Source of the DNA: Sphingopyxis sp. HIX
Lineage (GTDB): Bacteria; Pseudomonadota; Alphaproteobacteria; Sphingomonadales; Sphingomonadaceae
Length of the DNA stretch: 64,000 nucleotides
Assembly: GCF_001468285.1 (NCBI RefSeq)
Contig: NZ_LNSB01000020.1
Location: 23,555 to 87,554 of the forward strand
Reading direction: 5' to 3'
In this document: positions 1 to 9,476 of the stretch, piece by piece
Numbering within the stretch: position 1 is the first letter of the stretch
Layout: every line of letters begins with the position of its first letter
The notes under the pieces: generated by a model
Seen by the model: the letters and a program-made list of their open reading frames with translations, nothing else
What the model was told of the DNA's origin: nothing
Databases searched by the model: none
Position numbers and translations under genes: made by a program

Positions 1-1715
1 TTGCTCAGCAGGTTCGCGAGCGCGCGCATCAGGAGCGGCTTGTCCGAGACGATCATGATCGCGCCATCGACCTCGGTCTCGAGCGTCAGCTTCTTGCCGG
101 CGAAGGGGGCTTTGAACATCATCTGCAGCGGTTCGACCAGCGCGCGCGCGTCGAAGGCGCCGAGTGCGATGAAATCGGCGTCGCTGCCCGCGATGCTCGC
201 GCCCGAAAGGGTGGTCGAGACGATCTCGCCGAGATAGGTCGCCGAGCTTTGCAGCATCGCGGTGAGGTCGGCGTTCGCGCCCTGGTCGTCGCCGCGCTTC
301 AGCACGTCGATCGCGCTATTGAGCGCGAGGATGACTTGGCGGCTGTCGTGGCCCGAGGCGTGGAGCAGGGCGTTCTGGCTGTTCACCGTTTCGAGCGCGA
401 AGGCCTTTTCCTCGGCGAGCCGCGCGGCGCGCTCGCTGATCGCGACGCGTTCGGCCATCGATCGCGCATAATTGCCGTCGGCGACTAGCTTGTCGTGCTG
501 GATCTTCTTGAGATTGAGCCCGAGCGCGAGCGTGACCATGATCGATTCGAACAGCCCGACCGGCCCCGCGAGGTGCCAGTTGATCGGCAGCCAGGCGAAC
601 ACCCCCATCGAGGCGATCGCCGAATAGAGGATGAACGCTGCGAGGCTGCCCCAGCCGACAAACAGCGGCCACAGCTGGCGTCCGAGTTGCTGCATCGCGG
701 CGAAACCGACGAAGGGGAGGAACAGCGCGCCGCCGATCGCGACCAGCCAGCCGCCGATGTGCAGCGTGTGGCGCATCGCGGGCGGGTAGAGCGACAGCGC
801 CGGCTGAAGCACCATGATCAGCAGCGCGGCGCCGATCAGCACGCGCAAGGCGATGTCCCGCCGCGGGAAATGGGTGCGCGTGTCGATGAAGCTGCGCCCG
901 AATTGCGCCATCGCCGCGGCGAAGCCGCATTTGAAGACATCCTCGACCGCGACCCCGGTGAGCGGCTGGTCGGCGAGGAAGAAGATGGTGATATAGCCTT
1001 CCGAATGGACGGTGTTCAGCGCGAAAAAGGCCTGCGCCACCGCCAGCCACACGAACTCGCGGTGCCCGGTGATCGAGAAGAAGAGGAAGTTGAGCAGGAT
1101 CAGCACGACCACGCCGAACACCACCCCCGACACCATCGCGATGTTCGACCGCCGCTCCTTGAAGAAGGTGCCATAGCTGTTGATCTTGAGCGGGAGATAG
1201 GTCGAGTTTTCGGAGAGGAAATCGATCAGCAGCAATTTCTCCTGTCCCGGATCGAGCACGAATTCGGTGCTGAACGCCTGGTAGGTCTGGAGATTGTCCT
1301 CCGCGGCACGGGGGTCCGATCCGTCGACGAGTAGGCCGAGGTCGCCGTTCGCGACCTCGTAGAGGCGGAAGTAAGCGAGCGACCCGCGCCCGGTGGTGAA
1401 AATCCAGCTGCCCTGGTTGTCGCCGCCGTTGCGCACCCGCACGAGGACGGTCGTCTTGCGCCCGGGCGGGCCGAAATGGATCGTCGACCCGGTGACGCGC
1501 TGCAGCGGTCCCGCGAGCAGATCGGCGGGGGCGGTCGTCAGCGGGTCGGCGCCGTCGATGCGGTAGCGGACATAAGGCGCGAGCGCGGGCGCATCCTGCC
1601 CCGATCTGAGCTCGACGACGGGGATATCGGCGGCGGCCGCAGGGGGCGCGAAACCGGCCAGCAACAGGGCCAGCAGGGCGAACCAGAATCGAACGAGCCG
1701 ATGGTACTGCGACAT
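1..1715 (-). CDS. 7TMR-DISM sensor histidine kinase (partial, C-terminus off the left edge)
   Basis: The frame opens at the ATG at 1715 and stays open to the left edge, giving 571 complete codons. A signal-like hydrophobic stretch lies at residues 5-28. A periplasmic beta-rich 7TMR-DISM extracellular domain follows (about 40-180), then about seven membrane segments (190-400). A coiled coil leads to an H-box reading GHDSRQVILALN, with the phospho-acceptor at about His456. The last residues read ALANLLS, the start of the ATPase N-box, so the catalytic domain lies outside the window. In this family the periplasmic part is thought to bind carbohydrate-like or other small ligands. No response regulator partner is visible. 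The start has no strong Shine-Dalgarno sequence. The kinase call is firm; the ligand is unknown. Confidence 0.85.
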   Translation of the reverse strand, partial: MSQYHRLVRFWFALLALLLAGFAPPAAAADIPVVELRSGQDAPALAPYVRYRIDGADPLTTAPADLLAGPLQRVTGSTIHFGPPGRKTTVLVRVRNGGDNQGSWIFTTGRGSLAYFRLYEVANGDLGLLVDGSDPRAAEDNLQTYQAFSTEFVLDPGQEKLLLIDFLSENSTYLPLKINSYGTFFKERRSNIAMVSGVVFGVVVLILLNFLFFSITGHREFVWLAVAQAFFALNTVHSEGYITIFFLADQPLTGVAVEDVFKCGFAAAMAQFGRSFIDTRTHFPRRDIALRVLIGAALLIMVLQPALSLYPPAMRHTLHIGGWLVAIGGALFLPFVGFAAMQQLGRQLWPLFVGWGSLAAFILYSAIASMGVFAWLPINWHLAGPVGLFESIMVTLALGLNLKKIQHDKLVADGNYARSMAERVAISERAARLAEEKAFALETVNSQNALLHASGHDSRQVILALNSAIDVLKRGDDQGANADLTAMLQSSATYLGEIVSTTLSGASIAGSDADFIALGAFDARALVEPLQMMFKAPFAGKKLTLETEVDGAIMIVSDKPLLMRALANLLS

Positions 1716-2036
1716 CTAAGCAATCTGTCGCGTGCCCGTCCGCGAAAGTCAATTTTCATTTGGAAAATAAGGCCATAGGCCGGCGACCTTAGTCGCGGCG
1801 ACGGACGGCCCCCTCTCCGCCGCCGCCGCTGCCCCGTCGCGCGGGGTCTCGCTGCGCAGCGGGGATGCGTGCTGCTGGCGCATGCGCCGTCGCCGCGCCA
1901 CCCCAATAAACATTGGGTAGACGCGCCGCCCGAGCCCGAAATATCAAGCTGAAACAACGCCGAGCGGGTGGGGGCGCGCCGGCGTTGCGCTGCGCCGACT
2001 AGGGCGCCTGCATAGCCTCCCGAACCGCTTTCCGAT
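1716..2036. other. Intergenic stretch, no gene recognised
   Basis: This 321-bp gap lies upstream of the histidine kinase and downstream of the nitrate operon, both read leftwards. It contains a perfect inverted repeat CCCAAT-AAAC-ATTGGG at 1902-1917 and a dyad TTTTC-ATTTG-GAAAA at 1753-1767 close to the kinase start. Either could be an operator for the kinase gene. I see no convincing terminator with a T-run for the operon ending at 2037 and no coding frame worth calling. Confidence 0.4.
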
Positions 2037-2870
2037 CTAGCGACCCGATCTGTTCCGGTTCTGGGGGTTAGAGGCCGGCACGATCCCCGGGATTGCGCCG
2101 GCCTCGTCCTTTTCGGCCGCCGCCGCCTGGCGGCTGTCGGTCTTCAGGGCTTCGCCGATCAGGATCAGCGTCGGCGCGGTCGCGGCGAGCGAGCGCGTGG
2201 CCAGCCCCAAGAGGTCGAGCCGCGTCGACAGCAGCATCTCGTGCGGCAGGCTGACGTTGCAGGCGATGAGCACCGGCGTCGCGGCAGGCATCCCGGCGGC
2301 GATCAGTTCGCGCGCGATTTCGGGTGCGGCGTCGCGCCCCATGTAGAAGGCCAGCGTCGTCCCCGCGCGTGCCAGTTCGGTCCAGTCGAGATCGAGCGCC
2401 ACGCCGCGCCGGCTGTGCGCGGTGACGAAACGGACCTCGCGCGCGACGCCGCGCAGCGAGAGCGAGATCCCCGCCGATGCGGCGGCGGCGCTCGCGGTCG
2501 TGACGCCGGGGCAGACATGAACGGCGTGTCCCGCGGCGCGCAGCGCGCTCATTTCCTCGGCCGACCGCCCGAAGAGCGACGGATCGCCGCCCTTCAGCCG
2601 GACGACGCGCTTGCCCGCCGCCGCGGCCTCGACGAGCAGCGCGTCGATGGTCGGCTGGTCCTTCGAATGGCGCCCCGATCTTTTGCCGACGTTGATCCGC
2701 TCCGCGGTGGCCGGAACGAGCGCGAGGATCGCGGGCCCGACCAGCGCGTCGTAGAAGACGACGTCTGCGGCCTCGATCAGGCGCACGGCCTTCATCGTCA
2801 GCAGTTCGGGGTCGCCGGGGCCCGCTCCGACGAGCCAGACGGTGCCGGGTGCGAAATCGTCAGGCTGCAT
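2037..2870 (-). CDS. cobA: Uroporphyrinogen-III C-methyltransferase (siroheme pathway)
   Basis: A 277-residue tetrapyrrole methylase that adds methyl groups at C2 and C7 of uroporphyrinogen III to give precorrin-2, the precursor of siroheme. The SAM-binding motif GAGPGDPELLT starts near residue 16. GGDP, RFVTAHS and the family motif CPGVTTASAAAASAGISL follow. It is a stand-alone SUMT, without the dehydrogenase/ferrochelatase part of CysG. It is the last gene of the nitrate operon and overlaps the end of the nitrate reductase gene by 11 bases, so translation is probably coupled. The siroheme made here would serve NirB. The last 30 residues are polar and not part of the conserved fold. Confidence 0.93.
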   Translation of the reverse strand: MQPDDFAPGTVWLVGAGPGDPELLTMKAVRLIEAADVVFYDALVGPAILALVPATAERINVGKRSGRHSKDQPTIDALLVEAAAAGKRVVRLKGGDPSLFGRSAEEMSALRAAGHAVHVCPGVTTASAAAASAGISLSLRGVAREVRFVTAHSRRGVALDLDWTELARAGTTLAFYMGRDAAPEIARELIAAGMPAATPVLIACNVSLPHEMLLSTRLDLLGLATRSLAATAPTLILIGEALKTDSRQAAAAEKDEAGAIPGIVPASNPQNRNRSGR

Positions 2871-5457
2871 CGCTTTTCTCCTCGGTCAGGATGCGCGCGA
2901 GCGCGGGGCGGCACGAGCCGCAATTGGTGCCGGCGCCGATCGCGGTGCCGACGGCGGCGACGTCGGCGAGGTTCTGGTCGCGGATCGCGGCGACGATGGT
3001 CTTGAGCCCGATGTCGAAGCAGACGCAGATGATCGGGCCGCGGTCGGCCTGCACCCCTGGCGCGCGGCCGGCGAGCAGGGTGGGCGCGACGTCGGGCGCC
3101 GCCAGCTGCGCGATCAACCAGTCGCGCGGGGGCAACTCGCCGCTCTCGGTGACGAAGAGCGCGCCGATGAGGCGGCCGCCCGCGACGATGGCAATGCGCC
3201 GTGTGCCGCGCGCCGTGTCCTGCGCCTCGATCCGTTCGCCCTTGGGAAGCAATGCCTCGATGCTCTTGAGATCGCCATTGCCCGCGACCTCCCATAGCAC
3301 CCCCGAAGGCACCGCCACGCGCGTCGCCCACAGGCAGCGCGGGGTGTCGGCGAGTTCGCGGGCGAGGAGCAGGAAACCGCGCCATTTCGGGGTGACGGCG
3401 GCGATCGACGCGGGGGTGCGCTTGAACCCCGGCTGGCCCGACACCGGGTCGACGAGCGGGCGCGGGAGCAGGCCGGTGCGACCGCCGCTCGCGGTGCGGT
3501 CGGTCCAATGGATCGGGACGAACAGCTCGCCGGGGCGCTGGCCGCTGTGGAAGGCGACGCGGTAGAGGCTGTCACCCTGCGGCGTCTCGACCCGCGCGAG
3601 GCCGCCCTCGGTGAGGCCGAGGCGGGCGCCGTCGTCGGGGTGGACCTCGACCAGCGGTTCTTCGCGATGCCGCGCGAGCTTGGGCGCAAGCCCCGTGCGG
3701 GTCATCGTATGCCACTGGTCGCGGTAGCGGCCCGTGTTGAGGGTCAGCGGCCATTTGGCGAGCGGTTCGGGCAGCGGCTTTTGCGCGACGGGGACCAGAC
3801 GCGCGCGGCGGTCGTCGGTCGAAAAACGCCCATCGGCGAAAGGATGGTCGCCGCCCCAGCGAAAGGGGAGCATCGCATCATAGGCGGCGTTGCCGCCCAG
3901 CGCTGCACCGGGCAAAGCAAAGACCCGAGCGCCGTCGTTATCGTAGTTGGACAGGCGGCAATGCTCGCGCCAGATATCGGCCGGGCGATCGTAGGTGAAC
4001 GCATTTTTCCACCCCATGCGCCGGCCGACTTCCTTGACGATCCACCAGTCGGGCATCGCCTCGCCGGGCAGCGCGAAGAGCGCGCGCTGGCGGCTGATGG
4101 TGCGGTCGCTGTTGGTGACGGTGCCGTCCTTTTCGCCCCATGCCGCCGCGGGCAGGCGGACATGCGCAAAGGCGCCGGTGTCGGTCTTTTCGATCACGTC
4201 GCTGACGACGACGAAGGGGCAGGTCTTGAGCGCATCGCGCACCGCATTGCCGTCGGGCATCGAAACTGCGGGGTTGGTCGCCATCACCCACAGCGCCTTG
4301 ATCCGGCCCTCGCCGACGCCGCGAAACAGGTCGACCGCCTTGAGTCCGGGCTTCTCCGCCATCGTTGGCGAGGCCCAGAAGCGCTGGACGCGGGCGCGGT
4401 TCTCGGGGGCGAAATCCATGTGGGCGGCGAGGGTCGAGGCGAGCCCGCCGACCTCGCGCCCGCCCATCGCATTGGGCTGGCCGGTGATCGAGAAGGGCGC
4501 CGCGCCGGGCTTGCCGATGCGCGCGGTCGCGAGATGGAGGTTGAGGATCGCGTTGACCTGGTCGGTGCCCGCCGTGGCCTGGTTTATCCCCTGGCTGAAC
4601 AGGGTGACGGTGCGCGGGGTCGCGGCGAACAGCTCGCAGAAACGCCTGAGGTCAGCGGCCGGCACGTCGCACGTACGCGCCACCGACCACAGGTCGTTCC
4701 CCTCTCCAAGCTGGTCCCAGAAATCCTGCGGCACCGCGACGTGCGCGGCGAGATAGTCGTCGTCGACGATGCCGGTTTCGCGGCAATGCTGGAGCAGGCC
4801 GTTCATCAGCGCGACGTCGCTGCCGGGCCGGATCGCAAGGTGCAGATCCGCTTCCTCGGCGGTCTCGGTGCGGCGCGGGTCGATGACGACGAGCTTCGCG
4901 CCCGCCTCGCAGCGCGCGCGGATGCGCTGATGGACGATCGGGTGGCACCAGGCGGTGTTCGACCCGACGAGCACGATCAGGTCGGCGGCGTCGAGGTCGT
5001 CATAGGTAGCGGGCACGATATCCTCGCCGAAGGCGCGCATATGGCCCGCGACCGCGCTCGACATGCAGAGGCGCGAATTGGTGTCGATGTTCGCGGTGCC
5101 GATGAAGCCCTTCATCAGCTTGTTGGCGACATAATAATCCTCGGTGAGCAATTGGCCCGAGACGTAGAAGGCGACGCTGCCGGGGCCGTGACGCGCGATC
5201 GTCTCCTTGAAGCGCTTGGCGACGAGATCGAGCGCCTTGTCCCAGCTCGCGCGCTTGGCGCCGATCATCGGACGGAGGAGGCGGCCTTCGAGGCCGACGG
5301 TCTCGCCCAGATGCGTGCCCTTCGAGCAGAGCTTGCCCCGATTGGCGGGATGGTCGGGATCGCCCGCGATCTCGACGCTCCGCGCGCCGGTCACCGTCGC
5401 GCGGATGCCGCAGCCGACGCCGCAATAGGCGCAGGTGGTGCGGACCGTCTCGACCAT
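2860..5457 (-). CDS. nasA: Assimilatory nitrate reductase catalytic subunit with C-terminal BFD [2Fe-2S] domain
   Basis: An 865-residue cytoplasmic molybdopterin oxidoreductase reducing nitrate to nitrite. The N-terminus carries the [4Fe-4S] motif CAYCGVGCG with a fourth Cys in KLCSKG. Mo-bis-MGD domains and the dinucleotide-binding C-terminal region (LNTGRYRDQWHTMTRTG) follow. The last 70 residues hold a BFD-like [2Fe-2S] domain with Cys in ICVCFD and CGSC, as in the larger NasA/NasC forms. The frame is open far upstream of the family start. I chose the ATG at 5457 because it begins MVETVRTTCAYC, right at the domain, and overlaps the nirD stop codon (TGATG). No separate electron-transfer subunit is seen in the operon. 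Confidence 0.95.
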   Translation of the reverse strand: MVETVRTTCAYCGVGCGIRATVTGARSVEIAGDPDHPANRGKLCSKGTHLGETVGLEGRLLRPMIGAKRASWDKALDLVAKRFKETIARHGPGSVAFYVSGQLLTEDYYVANKLMKGFIGTANIDTNSRLCMSSAVAGHMRAFGEDIVPATYDDLDAADLIVLVGSNTAWCHPIVHQRIRARCEAGAKLVVIDPRRTETAEEADLHLAIRPGSDVALMNGLLQHCRETGIVDDDYLAAHVAVPQDFWDQLGEGNDLWSVARTCDVPAADLRRFCELFAATPRTVTLFSQGINQATAGTDQVNAILNLHLATARIGKPGAAPFSITGQPNAMGGREVGGLASTLAAHMDFAPENRARVQRFWASPTMAEKPGLKAVDLFRGVGEGRIKALWVMATNPAVSMPDGNAVRDALKTCPFVVVSDVIEKTDTGAFAHVRLPAAAWGEKDGTVTNSDRTISRQRALFALPGEAMPDWWIVKEVGRRMGWKNAFTYDRPADIWREHCRLSNYDNDGARVFALPGAALGGNAAYDAMLPFRWGGDHPFADGRFSTDDRRARLVPVAQKPLPEPLAKWPLTLNTGRYRDQWHTMTRTGLAPKLARHREEPLVEVHPDDGARLGLTEGGLARVETPQGDSLYRVAFHSGQRPGELFVPIHWTDRTASGGRTGLLPRPLVDPVSGQPGFKRTPASIAAVTPKWRGFLLLARELADTPRCLWATRVAVPSGVLWEVAGNGDLKSIEALLPKGERIEAQDTARGTRRIAIVAGGRLIGALFVTESGELPPRDWLIAQLAAPDVAPTLLAGRAPGVQADRGPIICVCFDIGLKTIVAAIRDQNLADVAAVGTAIGAGTNCGSCRPALARILTEEKSDAA

Positions 5458-5798
5458 CAGCCTGCAGCCTTCAATGTGCCCGCGCGGCAGATGAGGACGC
5501 GGCCGCCGTCGATCTTGACCGGAACGGTCGGGGTACAGCCCTTGTCCTCGCCGAGCGCTTCGCCGGTCGAGAGGCTGATCCGCCAATTGTGGAGCGGGCA
5601 GGCGACCGCGCCGCCGTGGACGATACCCTGCGACAGGCGGCCATGCTTGTGCGGGCAGCGGTCGAGCAGCGCGAAGACCTTGCCCTCGGCGGTGCGGAAG
5701 ACGGCGATGTCGTCGCCCCCCTCGACCTGCACGGTGCGGCTGCCGCGCACCGGGATGTGGTCGACCCAGCCGATGTCGAGCCATGTGGCAGTGCTCAT
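5457..5798 (-). CDS. nirD: Nitrite reductase small subunit, Rieske-type
   Basis: A 113-residue Rieske-fold protein, the small subunit of NADH-dependent assimilatory nitrite reductase. The cluster ligands are seen as CPHKHG and CPLHNW (Cys-X-His pairs), so unlike many enteric NirD proteins it should hold a [2Fe-2S] cluster. It starts inside the nirB stop codon (ATGA overlap) and its own stop overlaps the nasA start, so the three are co-translated. The longer open frame upstream of 5798 is an off-frame reading of nirB. Confidence 0.93.
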   Translation of the reverse strand: MSTATWLDIGWVDHIPVRGSRTVQVEGGDDIAVFRTAEGKVFALLDRCPHKHGRLSQGIVHGGAVACPLHNWRISLSTGEALGEDKGCTPTVPVKIDGGRVLICRAGTLKAAG

Positions 5799-8272
5799 GC
5801 ATATTCTCCCTGCGGGATGAAGCGCGCCATCGGCGCATGATGTTCGGCCTCGGCGCCCTCGGCGCGCTGCGCCCAGGGGTCGTCCTGGCTGAAGCTTTGC
5901 GAGAAGAGGAAGCGCGCGCGCAGCGCCTCGCGGCCCGGCTCGTCGTCGACGATGCGCGCCACGATATGCGCGAGCCCGACACGCTCGATCCATGGCGCGG
6001 TGCGTTCGAGGTAGCGCGCTTCCTCGCGGTAGAGCTGGATGAAGGCGGCGCAATAATCCATCGCCTCCTGCTCGGTCGCGACCTTGCAGAGCAGGTCGGT
6101 GGCGCGGACGTGGATGCCGCCGTTGCCGCCGACATGGAGTTCGTAGCCGCTGTCGACGCACACGACGCCGAAATCCTTGATCGTCGCCTCCGCGCAATTG
6201 CGCGGGCAACCCGACACCGCGATCTTGAACTTGTGCGGCATCCAGCTGCCCCAGCTCATCCGTTCGAGCTTGACGCCGAGCCCGGTCGAATCCTGCGTGC
6301 CGAAGCGGCACCATTCGGAGCCGACGCAGGTCTTCACCGTGCGCAGCGCCTTGCCATAGGCGTGGCCCGAGACCATGCCGGCGGCGCCCAAGTCGGCCCA
6401 CACCGCGGGCAGATCCTCCTTCTTGATCCCGAAGATGTCGAGCCGCTGGCCGCCGGTGACCTTGACCATCGGGGCGTTGTACTTCTCGACGACGTCGGCG
6501 ATCGCGCGCAACTCCCTGGGGTTGGTGAGCCCGCCCCACATGCGCGGCACGACCGAATAAGTGCCGTCCTTCTGGATATTGGCGTGGAGGCGCTCGTTGA
6601 CGAAGCGGCTCTGCTGGTCGTCGATATAGTCGCCGGGCAGCGCGCAGAGGAGGTAGTAATTGAGCGCGGGGCGGCACGAGGAGCAGCCGTCGGGGGTTGT
6701 CCAGTGCAGCTTCTGCATCACCTCGGGGATCGAGCGCATCGCTTGCGCGACGATCTCGCGGCGAACGTCGTCGTGGCCGAAGCTGGTGCATTTGCACATC
6801 GTCTTCGGCCCCGACTGGACATCGTCGCCGAGCGTCAGCGCGAGCAGGTTCTCGACGAGCCCGGTGCACGAACCACAGCTCGCCGACGCCTTGCAAGTGC
6901 CGCGCACCGCGTCGAGGCTGTGTGCGCCCTTGGCGATGCACGAGACGACCTGACCCTTGGTAACGCCGTTGCAGCCGCAGATCTCGGCATCGTCCGAGAG
7001 CGCCGCAACGGCCGCCTTAGGGTCCGCCGCGCCGCCTCCCGCGGCGAAGGCCTGCCCGAAGATCAAGAGGTCGCGAAGGTCGGAGACGTCCTCCTGTCGT
7101 TTGAGCAGGTCGAAATACCAGCCGCCGTCGGCGGTATCGCCGTACAGCACCGCGCCGACGATGCGGTCGTCCTTGACGATGACGCGCTTGTAGACGCCGC
7201 GGCTCGCGTCGCGCAGCACGATGTCCTCGCAGCCGTCGCCGCCCGAGAAATCGCCCGCCGAGAAGACGTCGATGCCCGAGACCTTGAGCTTGGTCGAGGT
7301 GACCGAGCCGCGATAGCCGCTGTGCTGTTCGACCAGCCCGTCGGCGAGGCTGCGGCACATGTCCCACAGCGGCGCGACAAGGCCATAGACCTGTCCGTCA
7401 TGCTCGACGCATTCGCCGACGGCGAGCACCGCGGGGTCGCTGGTGACCATATGGTCGTCGACCTGGATGCCGCGCCCGACCGCGAGGCCCGCGTCGCGCG
7501 CGAGTTGGGTCGACGGGCGGATGCCGACCGCCATGACGACGAGGCTGGCGGGGATCAGCGTGCCGTCCTTGAGCCTTACGCCCTCGACCTTGCCGGTGCC
7601 AACGATCTCGGCGGTGTCGGCGCCGGTCAGGATCGTCTGACCGCGCGCTTCGAGCGCGTTTTTGAGCAGCCAGCCCGCGGCTTCGTCGAGCTGGCGTTCC
7701 ATCAGCGTCGGCATCAGGTGGATGACCGTGACCTTCATGCCGCGCAAGCTGAGGCCGTGGGCGGCCTCGAGCCCGAGCAGCCCGCCGCCGATCACCACCG
7801 CGTCGCCGCCCGCATCGGCGGCGGCGAGCATCGTGTCGACATCGTCCATGTCGCGAAAGGCGATGACGCCGGGCAGGTCCTTGCCCGGAACGGGGATGAT
7901 GAAGGGATCGGAGCCGGTGGCGATCAGCAGCCGGTCGTAGCTTTCGGCGAGCCCACTGCGCGTCGTCACCGTCTTCGCCGCGCGGTCGATCGCGGCAACG
8001 GGGTCGCCGGCGACGAGCGCGATGCCATTATCGGTGTACCAAGCGGCATCGTTGATCACGATATCGTCGAAGCATTTCTCGCCCGCGAGGACGGGGGAGA
8101 GCATGATGCGGTTGTAATTGACCCGCGGTTCGGCGCCGAAGATCGTCACGCGGTAGCGGCTCGGATCGCGCGCGAGCAGTTCCTCGACCGCGCGGCAGCC
8201 GGCCATGCCGTTGCCGATGACGACGAGATGCTCGCGCGTGTCGGCGTCGGGTTTGAGGTGGCGGTGTTCCAT
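5795..8272 (-). CDS. nirB: NADH-dependent nitrite reductase large subunit
   Basis: An 825-residue cytoplasmic enzyme reducing nitrite to ammonium. In order: an FAD/NAD(P)-binding disulfide-reductase module (VVIGNGMAGCR at the N-terminus, GGGLLGLEAA near residue 150); two BFD-like Fe-S modules (EICGCNGVTKGQ, GSCTGL, then KCTSFGHDD and CSSCRPAL); and the siroheme/[4Fe-4S] sulfite/nitrite reductase domain with TCVGSEWC and SGCPRNC holding the four Cys ligands. The ATG at 8272 is the natural start and overlaps the stop of the upstream porin gene. The frame continues open upstream only as an off-frame shadow. It needs siroheme, matching cobA at the operon end. Confidence 0.96.
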   Translation of the reverse strand: MEHRHLKPDADTREHLVVIGNGMAGCRAVEELLARDPSRYRVTIFGAEPRVNYNRIMLSPVLAGEKCFDDIVINDAAWYTDNGIALVAGDPVAAIDRAAKTVTTRSGLAESYDRLLIATGSDPFIIPVPGKDLPGVIAFRDMDDVDTMLAAADAGGDAVVIGGGLLGLEAAHGLSLRGMKVTVIHLMPTLMERQLDEAAGWLLKNALEARGQTILTGADTAEIVGTGKVEGVRLKDGTLIPASLVVMAVGIRPSTQLARDAGLAVGRGIQVDDHMVTSDPAVLAVGECVEHDGQVYGLVAPLWDMCRSLADGLVEQHSGYRGSVTSTKLKVSGIDVFSAGDFSGGDGCEDIVLRDASRGVYKRVIVKDDRIVGAVLYGDTADGGWYFDLLKRQEDVSDLRDLLIFGQAFAAGGGAADPKAAVAALSDDAEICGCNGVTKGQVVSCIAKGAHSLDAVRGTCKASASCGSCTGLVENLLALTLGDDVQSGPKTMCKCTSFGHDDVRREIVAQAMRSIPEVMQKLHWTTPDGCSSCRPALNYYLLCALPGDYIDDQQSRFVNERLHANIQKDGTYSVVPRMWGGLTNPRELRAIADVVEKYNAPMVKVTGGQRLDIFGIKKEDLPAVWADLGAAGMVSGHAYGKALRTVKTCVGSEWCRFGTQDSTGLGVKLERMSWGSWMPHKFKIAVSGCPRNCAEATIKDFGVVCVDSGYELHVGGNGGIHVRATDLLCKVATEQEAMDYCAAFIQLYREEARYLERTAPWIERVGLAHIVARIVDDEPGREALRARFLFSQSFSQDDPWAQRAEGAEAEHHAPMARFIPQGEYA

Positions 8273-9474
8273 CAGAGGCTCCAGTCCAGTTGCAGCCAGA
8301 ATTTGTCGGTGTCGGTGGCGAAATTGTCCGCGTCGTAGTGCGCGTAGCGCGCCGAGGCGGTGAATTTGCCGAGCTTGGCGCTCGCCAGCAGGTCGATCTC
8401 GTCGCCATAGGCGCGGCTGGCACGGTCGCTGCGATAGTCGTGGTAGACCGCCTGCAGCGTGACGGCTTTCAAGGGGCCGACCGCCTTCCAGCCCCAGCCG
8501 GCGCTCGCATATAGGTCGCGCACGCCGTCGGGCGGGGTGACGAGGAACTTGTCGGCCCAGCCCTGATATTTGAACCCGGTGGCGAGCGGGGTCTGGAAGC
8601 TGGTGAGGGCCGCTCCCTTGTCGGCGCCGAGTATTTCGTACCCGGCGCCGACCCGGGGGCCGCCAAGATCGACCGCGACATCGGCGAGCCAATAGTCGGC
8701 GGCATAGTCATTGGGGTTGCGGTGCCAGTCGGACTGGCGCGCATAGCTGAGCTGATACGCGAGCTTCGCCTTGCCGAGCTTCTGGCTGCCGTCGAGCCGC
8801 ACGCCATAGCTCTGGCTCGACATGCGGAAGCCCTGCATCGCGGCTTCGTCCTGGTCGACGAGATAGGCGAAGGCGACGGCCTTGCCGATTGGCGTCGCGA
8901 TGCTGAGATTGCCGAAGAGATTGTCGCCCGACACCGCTTGCTGCCGCGCGCCGGCGCCGTCGATGCCCCAGATGGTGCGCACGCTCCACGCATAGGTGAG
9001 ATCAGCCTTTACGCCCTTCGCCGGGGTGATTTCGGCGCGCAGCGCGTCGAAGCTCTGGCCGTTCTGGCGAAAGGGCACCGCGCCGACGAAACGCTCGTCG
9101 TCGAGCGCGATCCGCTGGCGCCCCGCGGTCACCGCGAAGCTCGGGGTGGCGTAGCGGAGCTGGGCGCGGGCGAGGGCGATATTCTGAGGATCGGCAACCA
9201 GCGGCCGATTGGCGGGGCCGTGGAGACCGTCGAAATAGTCGCCGACAAGGGCGAGATTGCCCTGGCCTTCGACGAGCGCTGACCAGTTCCCGGCCTTCGC
9301 CTCGACCCCGGCGCGGACGCGCAGGGTCAGGGCATTGGCCTCGGCGGCGAGGCCGTCCTGGTCGACGCTCTCGTAGCGGAGCCGGGCTTCGCCGAGGGGC
9401 TTGAGGGTGACGTCCTGGGCGTGCGCCACCTCGGCCGGCGCAAGTGCCAGCAAGATTGCAAGGGTGCGGGTCAT
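8272..9474 (-). CDS. Outer-membrane beta-barrel porin, alginate-export-domain type
   Basis: A 400-residue secreted protein with a short signal peptide (MTRTLAILLALAPAEVAHAQ) and many amphipathic beta strands ending LDWSL, typical of an outer-membrane barrel. Patterns such as EARLRYESVDQDGL and VTAGRQRIALDDERFVGAVPFRQNGQ fit the alginate-export (AlgE-like) porin family. Placed between narK (3-bp gap) and nirB (overlapping), it probably lets nitrate or nitrite cross the outer membrane rather than exporting alginate. That role is inferred from position only. Confidence 0.8.
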   Translation of the reverse strand: MTRTLAILLALAPAEVAHAQDVTLKPLGEARLRYESVDQDGLAAEANALTLRVRAGVEAKAGNWSALVEGQGNLALVGDYFDGLHGPANRPLVADPQNIALARAQLRYATPSFAVTAGRQRIALDDERFVGAVPFRQNGQSFDALRAEITPAKGVKADLTYAWSVRTIWGIDGAGARQQAVSGDNLFGNLSIATPIGKAVAFAYLVDQDEAAMQGFRMSSQSYGVRLDGSQKLGKAKLAYQLSYARQSDWHRNPNDYAADYWLADVAVDLGGPRVGAGYEILGADKGAALTSFQTPLATGFKYQGWADKFLVTPPDGVRDLYASAGWGWKAVGPLKAVTLQAVYHDYRSDRASRAYGDEIDLLASAKLGKFTASARYAHYDADNFATDTDKFWLQLDWSL

Positions 9475-9476
9475 GA

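Noticed and set aside
3508..5820. A 770-codon plus-strand frame opposite nasA.
   Set aside because: Low-complexity, charged translation with no recognisable domain; it mirrors a fully supported nitrate reductase gene.
5783..8338. An 851-codon plus-strand frame opposite nirB.
   Set aside because: Asp/Arg/Ala-rich shadow of nirB with no homology signals.
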